Part shown: in pieces, positions 1 through 8,669 of the stretch
Numbering within the stretch: position 1 is the first letter of the stretch
Layout: each line of letters begins with the position of its first letter
Assembly: GCF_032878955.1 (NCBI RefSeq)
Contig: NZ_CP043839.1
Coordinates: 4,278,001 to 4,342,000 of the forward strand
Direction: 5' to 3'
From: Butyricimonas paravirosa
GTDB lineage: Bacteria > Bacteroidota > Bacteroidia > Bacteroidales > Marinifilaceae
DNA: 64,000 nt
The notes under the pieces: model-generated
Told to the model about the DNA's origin: nothing
Seen by the model: only the letters and a program-made list of their open reading frames with translations
The model's database searches: none
Program-made: the position numbers and the translations under genes

Positions 1-299
1 TCCACGAAGTTCTTCACGAACTTGGAACCTTCTTCCTTGAATTCCTTGTGGCCTTCGAGCATCGGGTAGAATTGAGCGCATCCGGCACGTAGCGCCTCGA
101 TTTCGGCGTCGATACCTATTTTAGAAGGGGCAAGTCCGGGAACACCCATTTCCATACGGATGAATTTTTCCCCGCTTTCGGCTTCCACCATATTCACCAC
201 TTTCACGATGTCGCGTATCGTGGCATCTTCCATGTCACTGATCCCGCAGGCTGCCAGCTTCTGGTCAACGATCTTTTTGTCAATTAGATTATTTTGCAT
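1..299 (-). CDS. PLP-dependent aminotransferase class I/II, 5' part
   Basis: Only the first 99 codons are visible; the gene runs off the left edge. The frame is open from an ATG at 297-299. The translation contains DIVKVVNMVEAESGEKF, MEMGVPGLAPSKIG and QFYPMLEGHKEFKEEGS, which I recognise as the N-terminal arm and substrate loop of the Bacteroidales class I/II pyridoxal-phosphate aminotransferases. The catalytic lysine and the PLP-phosphate site lie outside the window, so substrate specificity cannot be judged. The family moves amino groups between amino acids and 2-oxo acids in the cytoplasm. The upstream 529 bp is non-coding and shows no clear -7 box for this gene. Confidence 0.75.
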   Translation of the reverse strand, partial: MQNNLIDKKIVDQKLAACGISDMEDATIRDIVKVVNMVEAESGEKFIRMEMGVPGLAPSKIGIDAEIEALRAGCAQFYPMLEGHKEFKEEGSKFVKNFV

Positions 300-745
300 G
301 ACTACTTTATATGATTTATTCTATTTTTTCTCAGCATGTACGCGAGTTTAATAAAAAATTGTCATTATATATTCCGAAATCGTTTTAAATTTGAAGTGGA
401 GTGTCTAATTTAGTTTGATTCTGAAATTGATTATTTTCTTTTTGCTTGTGTGCTGCAAGTGATTTGATATATCCTTGTTTAGAATACTTTTAGAGATGGA
501 AATAATCGGGTTTTCCTATTGTAAAAGTCTGTTCTCAATGTTTTACTCTCTTTTTGTAGTCGTTGTTGCTCTATTGACAAAGGGTTATGCATGGGCGTTG
601 AAAGGGTGATGAAAGGGAATAAGAAGATTATTATGGTTGTGTTTGTACGTTATTGCAATGGGTGAAGGATATCTGTGTGGTGGTGCATTTCGTGATTCTT
701 AAATACATTCTTGGACACCCTCTTTCGAATCTGTTTTTGTTTTCG

Positions 746-753
746 TAGTTTTG
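746..753 (+). promoter_or_regulatory. Candidate -7 box for the envelope block
   Basis: TAGTTTTG matches the Bacteroidetes -7 consensus TAnnTTTG about 75 bp before the ATG at 829. Twenty bases upstream there is TTC rather than the expected TTG, so the -33 element is weak. Confidence 0.45.
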
Positions 754-795
754 CAGTTGGATAATAGTAAAATTGAAATATTGAAGTGATCGTCA

Positions 796-825
796 TTTTC
801 AATTTTCAATTTTCAATTTTCAATT
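796..825 (+). repeat. TTTTCAA heptamer array, 4 copies
   Basis: Four perfect TTTTCAA units plus TT end 3 bp before the ATG at 829. Related arrays occur at 6371, 13000, 13115, 40121 and 44414. Confidence 0.9.
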
Positions 826-828
826 GTT

Positions 829-2058
829 ATGAATCTGGAATGGTACATTGCGCGTAGGTTGTTGAAAGGGGACGGCACGAAATCCGTGTCGGTGCCGATC
901 GTAAAGATTGCGATTGTTGGGATCGCTTTGGGGTTGTGCGTGATGTTATTGTCGTTGTTTATTATCACGGGGTTTAAGTACGAGATCACCGAGAAATTGT
1001 CGGGTTTCACGGCTCATTTGAGCGTGGTGCCTTTTGTTCCCGGTTCGACGAGTGAGGGGGGAGTGGTCCGTGAATCGGAGAGTCTGGTGAAAGGCTTGAA
1101 AGAGGTGGAAGGTGTGAAGAACGTGTACGGGTATATCGAAAAGCCCGCAATTTTCAAGAGTAAAGAGGAGATTCACGGGGTGGTATTGAAAGGGATAGAT
1201 GTGGGGTATGATGTTGTTTTTTTCAGGGAGAATCTGAAGGAGGGAAAAATGCCTGATTTTAAAACGGAACGGGCGTCAAATGAAATATTAATTTCTGCCT
1301 CCGTGGCGGATATGCTAGAAATCGGTGTCGGTGGAAAAGTCACGGCCCATTTCGTGCAGGACCCGCCGAGAGCGAGAGTGTTTACCGTTGCCGGAATTTA
1401 CGACACGGGTTTCAAGGAGTATGATGACGTGATGGTGTTGGTTGATGAACGACATCTGGCGAAATTGAATGACTGGGGGCCGGGGGAGGTTTCCGGGATT
1501 GCTATCGAACTGGAGGATGTGGAGCGATTAAACGAGGTGGTAGAGGAGGTGGAAAGTGTCGTGTATGATGCGAGTGGAAATTACGAGGTACAGACGCTTG
1601 CCGACGTGGCTCCGCAAATTTTTGACTGGTTGGCGTTGTTGAACATGAACGTGTGGGTGATCCTGATTTTGATTGTCACGGTGGCCGGTTTTAATATGGT
1701 GTCGGGGTTATTGATTTTGATTCTGGATAAGACTACTTTGATCGGGATATTGAAAGCGTTAGGCTACAAAAATGTTTCTTTGCGAAAATTGTTCCTGTAC
1801 ATATCGGCAGGATTGATTATTAAAGGAATGTTATGGGGAAATGTGCTGGCCTTTGTTTTGGCAGGAATTCAGGCGATATTCCGTGTAATTCATCTTGATC
1901 CTGTGACGTATTATATGGACACGGTTCCAATTAATTTTAGTCTCGGATACGTGATATTATTGAATGTAGGAGTAATCGTGATAACCGTTTTAATGCTGAT
2001 TGTCCCAACGATGCTGATTTCCAAGATTAGCCCGGTGAAGGCGATTAAATTCGAGTAA
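829..2058 (+). CDS. LolC/LolE-type ABC transporter permease
   Basis: 409 aa with the four-helix MacB/LolE layout: one transmembrane helix at about 24-48, a large periplasmic region at about 50-265, then three C-terminal helices (about 275-298, 320-345, 372-395). The C-terminus ISPVKAIKFE is typical of FtsX-like permeases. In this family the protein pairs with a LolD-type ATPase to pull lipoproteins out of the inner membrane for sorting to the outer membrane; no ATPase is adjacent, which is common in Bacteroidales. The ATG at 829 follows a heptamer array. The TonB-like gene begins 4 bp after the stop. Lipoprotein release is inferred from family membership; a MacB-like export role is the alternative. 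Confidence 0.82.
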   Translation: MNLEWYIARRLLKGDGTKSVSVPIVKIAIVGIALGLCVMLLSLFIITGFKYEITEKLSGFTAHLSVVPFVPGSTSEGGVVRESESLVKGLKEVEGVKNVYGYIEKPAIFKSKEEIHGVVLKGIDVGYDVVFFRENLKEGKMPDFKTERASNEILISASVADMLEIGVGGKVTAHFVQDPPRARVFTVAGIYDTGFKEYDDVMVLVDERHLAKLNDWGPGEVSGIAIELEDVERLNEVVEEVESVVYDASGNYEVQTLADVAPQIFDWLALLNMNVWVILILIVTVAGFNMVSGLLILILDKTTLIGILKALGYKNVSLRKLFLYISAGLIIKGMLWGNVLAFVLAGIQAIFRVIHLDPVTYYMDTVPINFSLGYVILLNVGVIVITVLMLIVPTMLISKISPVKAIKFE

Positions 2059-2062
2059 AGTT

Positions 2063-2836
2063 ATGAGCGTGAAAAATGATATATATGCTATTAGAGATTC
2101 TCTGTTGGATTGGTTGAAGGAACACCGACATGGTGTGATGGGTACGGTAATTTTTCATCTCGTGCTTGCTATCTTTTTGGTTTGTGTCGGAATTTCACGT
2201 TTGGATTCGCAACAGAGGATGGAAATCGAGATTGATATGCCGGAACCGGAAATCGTTCAGCAAAAGCAAGAGGAGCAAAAAAAGAAGGAGCAAATTCTCC
2301 AACAAAGCGCTGACGAGGAGGTGAACGAGATGTTGCGTTCGTTGGCGGTGAACGAGGATGCCGTGAAGAAAAATGCTGAGACCCAGCCTCACGAACGAGT
2401 AGAAGAGTATATTGAACAGATCCAGGAGGAGATTGATAGTGATTACGGGGGACGTTACCGGGCGAATAAAAACAAGCATTACAAGGAGGATAGTATTCGT
2501 GTCCAGCGAGATAAGAAGGAACGGATGTTGGATTCACTCCAATCCACGGTTTACGTGGGGAAGAGTAGCGTGTCATATAATATAAAAGGGCGTTACAAGA
2601 CTTATCTGCCGATTCCTGTTTATAAATGCGAGTTCGGTGGAAAAATCGTGGTTGCGGTAGTCGTGAATCGGCAAGGACGGGTTATTAAGGCTGAGGTGGT
2701 GGATGCGGAGTCGAATAAAGATGATTCTTTGCGTGAGGTGGCAGTAGATGCAGCCTTGAAGTCGGAATTTAACGTTGACGAGAAAGCCCCGGAACGACAG
2801 ACGGGAACGATCACGTATAATTTTGTCAAACAATGA
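2063..2836 (+). CDS. TonB-like protein with coiled-coil linker
   Basis: 257 aa. A single transmembrane anchor lies at about 26-46, followed by a very Gln/Glu/Lys-rich segment at about 62-135 likely to form a coiled coil. The C-terminal ~75 residues (PVYKCEFGGKIVVAVVVNRQ, then VVDAES) resemble the TonB C-terminal fold. Classical TonB spans the periplasm with a Pro-rich linker; here only a short PEPEIVQ stretch is present, so it may be a TonB paralogue or a structural envelope protein rather than the main energy transducer. The stop overlaps the comF start (ATGA), which indicates translational coupling. Confidence 0.6.
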   Translation: MSVKNDIYAIRDSLLDWLKEHRHGVMGTVIFHLVLAIFLVCVGISRLDSQQRMEIEIDMPEPEIVQQKQEEQKKKEQILQQSADEEVNEMLRSLAVNEDAVKKNAETQPHERVEEYIEQIQEEIDSDYGGRYRANKNKHYKEDSIRVQRDKKERMLDSLQSTVYVGKSSVSYNIKGRYKTYLPIPVYKCEFGGKIVVAVVVNRQGRVIKAEVVDAESNKDDSLREVAVDAALKSEFNVDEKAPERQTGTITYNFVKQ

Positions 2837-3522
2837 CACGGTTTGTTTCTTCTATTTTTTCCCGCTTTTTCAGATTGTTATATCCCCGCACGTGCGTGGT
2901 GTGTGGTGATGTTTTGGTTGATGGTGAGCTTTTTTTGTGTTCAGCTTGTTTAAGCGGTTTGCCTTTGAACGAGGGTGTTGATGAGGAGGCGGACAAGGTG
3001 CTTGCGGATGATTTGGGAATCGAGCATTTATACTGGTTGTTCCGTTATGACCGGGCAAGTGATTTTCATAAATTAGTGTACGCTATCAAGTATCGTTCCA
3101 ACCGGGAATTGGGCGTGTGGGCCGGGAAAATGTTGGGAGAACGGATGAAAGATGTCCGTGGGATTGATTGTATTATTCCCGTGCCGCTACATCCCGAACG
3201 GGAGAAGAAACGGGGATTTAATCAGGCTTTTCTGATTGGCACGGGGATTGCAAGTGTTTTAGGTGGACGGATCGAGCCGGAAGTGTTAAGGCGAGTGGTA
3301 AACACCCCTTCACAAACAGGTTTGGAACGGGGACAGCGGGCTGATAACGTGGTCGAGGCTTTCGAGCTGGGGAATACTACTCGGGTAGAGGGATGCCACG
3401 TGTTGCTGGTAGATGATGTCGTGACAAGTGGAGCCACGATCCGGGCGTGTATGATGGAATTGAGTAAAATCAAGGGAGTACGGGTAAGTGGTGCTTGTTT
3501 GGGAAAGTCCGGCAGCATCTAA
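2833..3522 (+). CDS. ComF family phosphoribosyltransferase-like protein
   Basis: 229 aa. The N-terminus has a zinc-ribbon pattern, C21-x2-C24 and C36-x2-C39. The C-terminal half has the type I phosphoribosyltransferase signature HVLLVDDVVTSGAT and the ComF motif IPVPLHPEREKKRGFNQA. ComF proteins act in the cytoplasm during DNA uptake or processing in naturally competent bacteria; in Bacteroidales the role is unproven. The start overlaps the upstream stop by 4 bp. Confidence 0.88.
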   Translation: MTRFVSSIFSRFFRLLYPRTCVVCGDVLVDGELFLCSACLSGLPLNEGVDEEADKVLADDLGIEHLYWLFRYDRASDFHKLVYAIKYRSNRELGVWAGKMLGERMKDVRGIDCIIPVPLHPEREKKRGFNQAFLIGTGIASVLGGRIEPEVLRRVVNTPSQTGLERGQRADNVVEAFELGNTTRVEGCHVLLVDDVVTSGATIRACMMELSKIKGVRVSGACLGKSGSI

Positions 3523-3530
3523 AAAAACTT

Positions 3531-3557
3531 GAATCTTAAATCTAAAATTGAAAGGAT
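3531..3557 (+). repeat. Partial copy of an AT-rich dispersed repeat
   Basis: The segment AATCTTAAATCTAAAATTGA resembles the family-2 repeat seen in full at 8596-8667 and, inverted, at 16296-16360. Confidence 0.4.
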
Positions 3558-3573
3558 TTTAGCTTTTTTTCCC

Positions 3574-3581
3574 TAGTTTTG
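3574..3581 (+). promoter_or_regulatory. Candidate -7 box for the Ig-like lipoprotein gene
   Basis: TAGTTTTG lies 24 bp before the ATG at 3605. A TTG at 3548-3550 is 23 bp upstream, slightly longer than the usual spacing. Confidence 0.5.
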
Positions 3582-3604
3582 TAAAGTTAATATTTTTGAG
3601 GACT

Positions 3605-5518
3605 ATGAATAAATTTTTTTGGAACGGATTCTGTTTTGTCGCTATTATCGTGGCGTTGATTATATATGCCTGTGCAAACAGGGGTTACCCGCAGGGAGGA
3701 GAGAAGGACGTGACACCCCCTCAGGTTATCAAGGAGGTTCCGGAATCTTTTTCAACGAATTTCAAGGGAAAGCAGATCGATATTTATTTCGACGAATATG
3801 TTCAGTTAAAGGATATTAACAAGAAATTCGTGATGTCTCCCCCGATGAAGAAGAAAGCCCGGGTGAGCTTGCGGGGAAAATACGTGCGGGTGACGTTTCA
3901 GGATTCTTTGAAACCGAACACGACTTATACGCTGGACTTTGCCGACGCGATCGTGGATAATAACGAGGGAAACCCGCTCGGTTTCTATCGCTACGTGTTT
4001 TCCACGGGGCCGCAACTGGATTCGATGGAGCTAGGGGGACAGGTCATTGATATGCAAACGCAGTTGCCCGTGCTGGGTGCTACCGTGATGTTCTACCAGA
4101 ATACCGCGGATTCCGTGGCGCTGACCGATTTGCCGAGTTACGTGGCTAAAACGGATAGTGCCGGAATGTTTCGGGTGACTAATATTAAGAATGATACCTA
4201 TCGGGTAATGGCAATCGATGATGCGAGAGGAAATTATTTGTTTGTGCCTTCAGAGACAAAAGTGGGTTTCATTGATTCTTTGATTCAGACTATATCGTTC
4301 CCCACGACAGTTTATGATACGATTCATCCGGACACGACGGTTGTCGAGGGACGGAGAACGAAGAAGGGAATGGAGTTCAAAGTGGTGTCTAAAGACACGA
4401 TTGTCCGGCGTGATTTTACCATGTTTGGACCTACAAACTTGTTTATCCCGATGTTTGACGAGGAAAAGACTCAATTGTATCTGGTTGATGAGGCTCGTAA
4501 GGAGCGGGAACGATTGGATTTTACTTTCAGTATACCTGCTGATAACCAGTTGAACGTGCGATTGTTAGGAGTACATCTGTTAGATAAGATTAATCAGGAT
4601 GATTGGTATATCGAGGAACGTTCTGCCGGGAGGGATACGATTCAGTTGTGGATAAAGGACTCTTTGGTGTACAAGATCGATTCGCTCGTGGCAGAGGCCA
4701 GTTATTTGCGGACGGATTCGCTTGGTAAACGAGTGTTGCTTGCGGATACGATTAAATTCTATTACAAGGACAAACCGGAGCCCAAGGGTAAGCGTAAGAA
4801 GGAACAGGATTCCATTCCGGCAATTAAGTTTATGGAGATTAGTGCGGGTGTTGGTAGTACGGTGGATTTGAATAAGAACATCACACTGGAGTTTGATCGT
4901 CCGATCGTGGAGGAGGGGTTGAAGAATATCCAATTGTTGGAAATGGTGGATTCCGTTTTGACCCCGGTTGACTTTAACTTGAAACATGATAGTCTGAAAA
5001 TTCGTAGGTATTACGTGGAGAAAGAATGGAAGCCGGAAACGGAATATCAGCTGTTGATCGATTCGATGGGTATATATAGTATTTACGGGTTGTATAATAA
5101 CAAGCTCGTGAAGGATTTTAAAACGAAAGCGATCGAGGATTACGGGAATATTATCGTGAACGTGAAGGAGGCTACAACCCCGATTATCTTGCAACTTTAC
5201 CAGGGCGATAAGGAGATCAAGGTGCTGGAAGAACGGACGATCAAGGGAGATGGGAAGGTCATCTTTGATTACTTGGGAGAGGGAACTTATATGATCCGGG
5301 CTATTCTCGACCGGAACGGAAACGGGAAATGGGACACGGGTAATTACTTGAAACATTTGCAGCCGGAAGAGATAAAATATTTGCCCGCGGAGATAAAATT
5401 GAAAAAGAATTTCGATGTCGAGCAAGACTTTGACATGAGTAAAACGTATAAGAGAGAAGATCCGAGTAAAAAGAAGAATACAGAAGGAGATAAAAAAAGA
5501 AATAGAACTAATCGATGA
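3605..5518 (+). CDS. Ig-like domain outer-membrane lipoprotein
   Basis: 637 aa from the ATG at 3605; an in-frame TTG nine bases upstream is less likely. The signal ends in ALIIYAC, so the mature protein should be lipidated at that Cys. After PPQVIKEVPESFSTNF comes an SbsA-type Ig-like domain (IDIYFDEYVQLKD at about 50), and a second similar module near LNKNITLEFDRPI. The tail is strongly basic (KKKNTEGDKKRNRTNR). This protein family is common in Bacteroidales, is probably a periplasm-facing or surface structural lipoprotein, and has no enzyme motif I can see. The last four bases overlap the next start (ATGA), suggesting an operon with the DUF3108 gene. Confidence 0.72.
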   Translation: MNKFFWNGFCFVAIIVALIIYACANRGYPQGGEKDVTPPQVIKEVPESFSTNFKGKQIDIYFDEYVQLKDINKKFVMSPPMKKKARVSLRGKYVRVTFQDSLKPNTTYTLDFADAIVDNNEGNPLGFYRYVFSTGPQLDSMELGGQVIDMQTQLPVLGATVMFYQNTADSVALTDLPSYVAKTDSAGMFRVTNIKNDTYRVMAIDDARGNYLFVPSETKVGFIDSLIQTISFPTTVYDTIHPDTTVVEGRRTKKGMEFKVVSKDTIVRRDFTMFGPTNLFIPMFDEEKTQLYLVDEARKERERLDFTFSIPADNQLNVRLLGVHLLDKINQDDWYIEERSAGRDTIQLWIKDSLVYKIDSLVAEASYLRTDSLGKRVLLADTIKFYYKDKPEPKGKRKKEQDSIPAIKFMEISAGVGSTVDLNKNITLEFDRPIVEEGLKNIQLLEMVDSVLTPVDFNLKHDSLKIRRYYVEKEWKPETEYQLLIDSMGIYSIYGLYNNKLVKDFKTKAIEDYGNIIVNVKEATTPIILQLYQGDKEIKVLEERTIKGDGKVIFDYLGEGTYMIRAILDRNGNGKWDTGNYLKHLQPEEIKYLPAEIKLKKNFDVEQDFDMSKTYKREDPSKKKNTEGDKKRNRTNR

Positions 5519-6276
5519 GAACGATTATATTGATAGTTACATTGTTTGTGAGCCTTCCTGCCATATCGCAGAAGAAGTTGCCTAACGTGATAGAGAAACT
5601 GACTTACAGGGGCTATTACAACTGGAGCTTTATCTGGATTAACGCAGGTTCGGTGGAAATGACCGTACAGCCTTCCGACAAGTATCCGAATGCCCAGTGT
5701 ATATTTGCCGTGGGGTATTCGAATCCTTCGTGGGACTGGGTGTTCAAGCTGAGAGATACGTTGATATCGCATCATGATAGTATGACCTATAAACCTTACG
5801 AGTTTTCGAGAAAAGCGCACGAGGGGAATTACCATAAAACGTTTGATTACGTGTGGAATTACGATAGCGGGGTGATCCATGCTGATATACACCGGATTGG
5901 AAAATACCAACGTAAGGATACGATTAAATTGTTGCCGGACACGTACGATATGTTGTCCGTGGCATGGTATGCAAGGGAATTGGATTTTGATAACTACAAG
6001 AAAGGAGACCAGATCCCGATACGTATTCTACTGGATGATAAAATATATGATTTATATGTTCGTTACTTGGGGAAAGAGAAAGTGAAAACGGATAGCGGGC
6101 GGCGGATGTGTCACGTGTTTTCTCCCTTGCTCGTGGCCGGTGACGTGTTTAAAGGGGGAGAGAACATGAAGGTATGGGTAAGTGATGACGAGTATCGTAT
6201 TCCCGTGATGGTTGAGGCCAAGATTATCGTGGGATCGGTGAAAGGTATCTTGGATGAGGCCAATAGTAAGTTTTAG
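5515..6276 (+). CDS. DUF3108 domain exported protein
   Basis: 253 aa with a cleavable signal peptide (MRTIILIVTLFVSLPAIS). The body has the DUF3108 pattern: an early YNWSFIWINAG strand, SNPSWDWVFKLRDT, and late GENMKVWVSDDEYRIPVMVE. The family is periplasmic, beta-rich and of unknown biochemical function. It is translationally coupled to the upstream Ig-like lipoprotein. After the stop lies a short degenerate TTGAAAA repeat (6281-6299). Confidence 0.82.
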   Translation: MRTIILIVTLFVSLPAISQKKLPNVIEKLTYRGYYNWSFIWINAGSVEMTVQPSDKYPNAQCIFAVGYSNPSWDWVFKLRDTLISHHDSMTYKPYEFSRKAHEGNYHKTFDYVWNYDSGVIHADIHRIGKYQRKDTIKLLPDTYDMLSVAWYARELDFDNYKKGDQIPIRILLDDKIYDLYVRYLGKEKVKTDSGRRMCHVFSPLLVAGDVFKGGENMKVWVSDDEYRIPVMVEAKIIVGSVKGILDEANSKF

Positions 6277-6370
6277 CAATTGAAAATGCAGAATTGAAAT
6301 ATGCTGTGTTTTTGATTATATATATCGTTAGGAAGGGGTTTAATTAATATTGTATTGAGGGTGAGATTCA

Positions 6371-6400
6371 TTTTCAATTTTCAATTTTCAACTTTCAATT
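6371..6400 (+). repeat. TTTTCAA heptamer array, about 4 copies
   Basis: Three TTTTCAA units and one CTTTCAA end 9 bp before the ATG at 6409. If translation began upstream at the in-frame TTG at 6355, the array would be read as FNFQFSTFNS, which is not a plausible signal peptide. Confidence 0.88.
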
Positions 6401-6408
6401 CTATTATT

Positions 6409-7413
6409 ATGAAGAATATTGTATTTGTTTTCGTGATGGTTTTAATGTTAGGTTCTTGTAAGGATGCCACGAAGAACCTGATGCCTGCCGTGACAGGAAA
6501 AATCAATCAGGTATTGATTATTGCCGAGAAGAACACGTGGGATGGTCCTGTGGGTGATACGATCCGGGAATTCTTTGGACAGGAACAGGATGGTTTGCCA
6601 CAGGCAGAACCGATTTTTGATGTGCTTAACTTGCCGGAGAGGTATTTTGATAAGAATATGAAGGGACACCGTAACGTATTGCAAGTCGTGATTTCTCCTT
6701 CTATTGACTCTGCTTACGTGCAGTATGCAGATAGCCCGTGGGCCAAAACACAGAAGTATATAAAGATTGCAGCCCCGGATAGGAAAACGTTTTTCAAGTT
6801 GTTTGATGAGAATAAGTTAAGAATTCTTGGTATCTATGCTAAGGCTGAGCGTGATCGGCTAATATCGGTTTATAAGCGAACCGCGGATACCCGGATCTTT
6901 AATTTGTTCAAGAAGAAGTATAATATATTGTTGTATTGTCCTACAGGATATTACGTGAATAAGGATACGACTGATTTCGTGTGGATGTCAAGTGAAACGA
7001 CTAAGAACAGTAAAGGTATTATATTCTTTACTGAAAAGTACGAGCATGAAAGCCAGTTTAATTATGCCATTATTTTTGATCGGGTGAACGAGGAGCTGAA
7101 GAAACATATTCCCGGCCCGCGTGAGGGATCGTATATGGCACTGGATTTGGAGATCCCTTATACTGCAGTGCAATATAAATATAACGGGCATTATGCCGTG
7201 TTGTTCCGTGGCCTGTGGACGGTGGTGAATGATTTCATGGCGGGGCCGTATGAGCTGAACGTGGTGCTGGACGAGGAACATCAGCGAGTGATCTATATGA
7301 TGGGATACGTGTACTATCCGAACGAGGAGAAACGGGATATGATGAAACAAGTGGATGCTATCCTGAACACCATGGTGATTGATTATAAAGATAAGGAAGA
7401 GAAGACGAAGTAA
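6409..7413 (+). CDS. DUF4837 family lipoprotein
   Basis: 334 aa from the ATG at 6409, chosen because it gives a clean lipoprotein signal (MKNIVFVFVMVLMLGSC, lipobox LGSC) and leaves the heptamer array untranslated. Sequence features include ITGKINQVLIIAEKNTW-like opening (VTGKINQVLIIAEKNTWDG) and GPREGSYMALDLEIPYTA, which I recognise as the Bacteroidetes DUF4837 family. Function is unknown; the location is expected to be the periplasmic leaflet or outer membrane. The NamZ-like gene starts 3 bp after the stop, so the two are probably cotranscribed. Confidence 0.82.
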   Translation: MKNIVFVFVMVLMLGSCKDATKNLMPAVTGKINQVLIIAEKNTWDGPVGDTIREFFGQEQDGLPQAEPIFDVLNLPERYFDKNMKGHRNVLQVVISPSIDSAYVQYADSPWAKTQKYIKIAAPDRKTFFKLFDENKLRILGIYAKAERDRLISVYKRTADTRIFNLFKKKYNILLYCPTGYYVNKDTTDFVWMSSETTKNSKGIIFFTEKYEHESQFNYAIIFDRVNEELKKHIPGPREGSYMALDLEIPYTAVQYKYNGHYAVLFRGLWTVVNDFMAGPYELNVVLDEEHQRVIYMMGYVYYPNEEKRDMMKQVDAILNTMVIDYKDKEEKTK

Positions 7414-7416
7414 TCG

Positions 7417-8574
7417 ATGAGATATTTAATATTATTTTTGGTGATAGCATCCGCGTGTACGGATGCTATTTCCGTGAATGTACGAGACGGGATAGAACGT
7501 TTTGAGGTTTACCGGAATCTGTTGACGGGAAAACGAGTTGGAATCGTGGCAAACCACACTTCCCGGGTAGACACGGTGCATAGTGTGGACTTCCTGTTGG
7601 AAAAAGGTATTCACGTGGCACGAATTTTTTGTCCCGAACATGGATTTCGGGGTACGGCTGATGCCGGGGAGACCGTGGGAGATTATATTGATGCCGGGAG
7701 TGGTTTGAAGGTGGTGTCCCTGTACGGGAAAAAAAAGAAACCCCAGCCGGAGGATCTGTCGGGAATTGACGTGATGATTTTTGATATGCAGGACGTGGGA
7801 GTACGTTTCTATACTTATCTGTCCACGTTGCATTACGTGATGGAGGCTTGTGCGGAACAGAACATTCCCTTGATCGTGATGGACCGTCCTAATCCGAATG
7901 CTTTTTACGTGGATGGCCCGGTCCTGCAGAAAGAGTTTAAGTCTTTTGTCGGGATGCACCCGGTTCCGGTCGTGTACGGGATGACGATAGGTGAATATGC
8001 CGGAATGATTAACGGGGAAGGTTGGTTGAAAGATAGCGTGACCTGTGATCTGACCGTGATCCCTTGCGAGGGATGGAGTCGGGAACAACCCGTGGCGTTA
8101 CCTTATGCCCCGTCTCCGAATTTGCCGGATTCTGTTTCCATCATGCTTTACCCGTCAACTTGTTTTTTTGAGGGAACAGCGATCAACGAGGGACGAGGGA
8201 CGCTACGTCCGTTTCAGGTGTTCGGGCATCCGAGCTTGATAGGTATGCCCTATTCTTACGTGCCTCGCCCGATTAAGGGAATGAGTATGCAGCCCAAATG
8301 CAAGGGACAAATTTGTTACGGCATGGATTTGCAGGGAGAATACCACACTATTTTAAAGATGAAACGTCTGAATCTGGCTTGGTTATTGCTGGCTTATCAA
8401 GAGTATAAAGGCAAGGAACCCTTCTTTAATGCTTTGTTCAACAAGCTGGTGGGAAATGATAGAGTGCAGCAACAACTGAAGGATGGAGCAACGGAAGAAG
8501 AGATTCGTGCCGGATGGAAGGATGAGGTTGCCGAGTTTATGAAGGTGAGAGAAAAGTATCTGATTTATGATTAA
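7417..8574 (+). CDS. DUF1343 / NamZ-like exo-beta-N-acetylmuramidase
   Basis: 385 aa with a short exported N-terminus ending in a possible lipobox (VIASAC). It carries the family hallmarks GKRVGIVANHTS, FCPEHGFRGTADAGE and DMQDVGVRFYTYLSTL. Members of this family, characterised as NamZ in Bacillus and Tannerella, release N-acetylmuramic acid from muropeptides; the Glu in PEHGFRG is the proposed catalytic acid and is present. The likely role is peptidoglycan turnover in the periplasm. It sits 3 bp behind the DUF4837 gene. The family call is firm; the exact substrate is inferred. Confidence 0.85.
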   Translation: MRYLILFLVIASACTDAISVNVRDGIERFEVYRNLLTGKRVGIVANHTSRVDTVHSVDFLLEKGIHVARIFCPEHGFRGTADAGETVGDYIDAGSGLKVVSLYGKKKKPQPEDLSGIDVMIFDMQDVGVRFYTYLSTLHYVMEACAEQNIPLIVMDRPNPNAFYVDGPVLQKEFKSFVGMHPVPVVYGMTIGEYAGMINGEGWLKDSVTCDLTVIPCEGWSREQPVALPYAPSPNLPDSVSIMLYPSTCFFEGTAINEGRGTLRPFQVFGHPSLIGMPYSYVPRPIKGMSMQPKCKGQICYGMDLQGEYHTILKMKRLNLAWLLLAYQEYKGKEPFFNALFNKLVGNDRVQQQLKDGATEEEIRAGWKDEVAEFMKVREKYLIYD

Positions 8575-8595
8575 AAATGTTGGTTAGCGGGAGGA

Positions 8596-8667
8596 AATCA
8601 CTTAATCTAAAATCATAAATCAAGAAATTGATAGGATCTAAAATTTGAAATTATAAATCAAGAAATG
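8596..8667 (+). repeat. Dispersed AT-rich repeat, family 2
   Basis: This block of about 70 bp directly upstream of the ATG at 8670 contains two imperfect copies of a TCTAAAAT...ATAAATCAAGAAAT unit. Most of it recurs, inverted, at 16296-16360, again immediately upstream of a start codon. Confidence 0.8.
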
Positions 8668-8669
8668 TC

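Larger units (their letters stand above)
300..828. other. Non-coding region between divergent genes
   Basis: This AT-rich stretch of 529 bp has no convincing gene and no tRNA-like cloverleaf. It holds a candidate promoter for the rightward block at 746-753 and ends in a heptamer array at 796-825. A degenerate array of the opposite sense (TTGAAAT, TTGAAG) lies at about 771-787. Confidence 0.6.

Noticed and set aside
300..828. tRNA or small RNA gene
   Set aside because: No T-loop motif or cloverleaf could be drawn, and no terminator is present.
3596..3604. TTG start for the Ig-like lipoprotein
   Set aside because: The ATG at 3605 gives a cleaner lipoprotein signal and follows the -7 box at a better distance.
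4580..5425. 281-codon open frame on the minus strand
   Set aside because: It lies wholly opposite the Ig-like lipoprotein gene, has no family features and is a codon-bias shadow.
6355..6408. 18-residue N-terminal extension of the DUF4837 protein
   Set aside because: It would translate the heptamer array and spoil the lipoprotein signal; the ATG at 6409 is preferred.
7432..8088. 218-codon minus-strand frame
   Set aside because: Antisense to the NamZ-like gene; composition rich in His/Arg as expected for a shadow.
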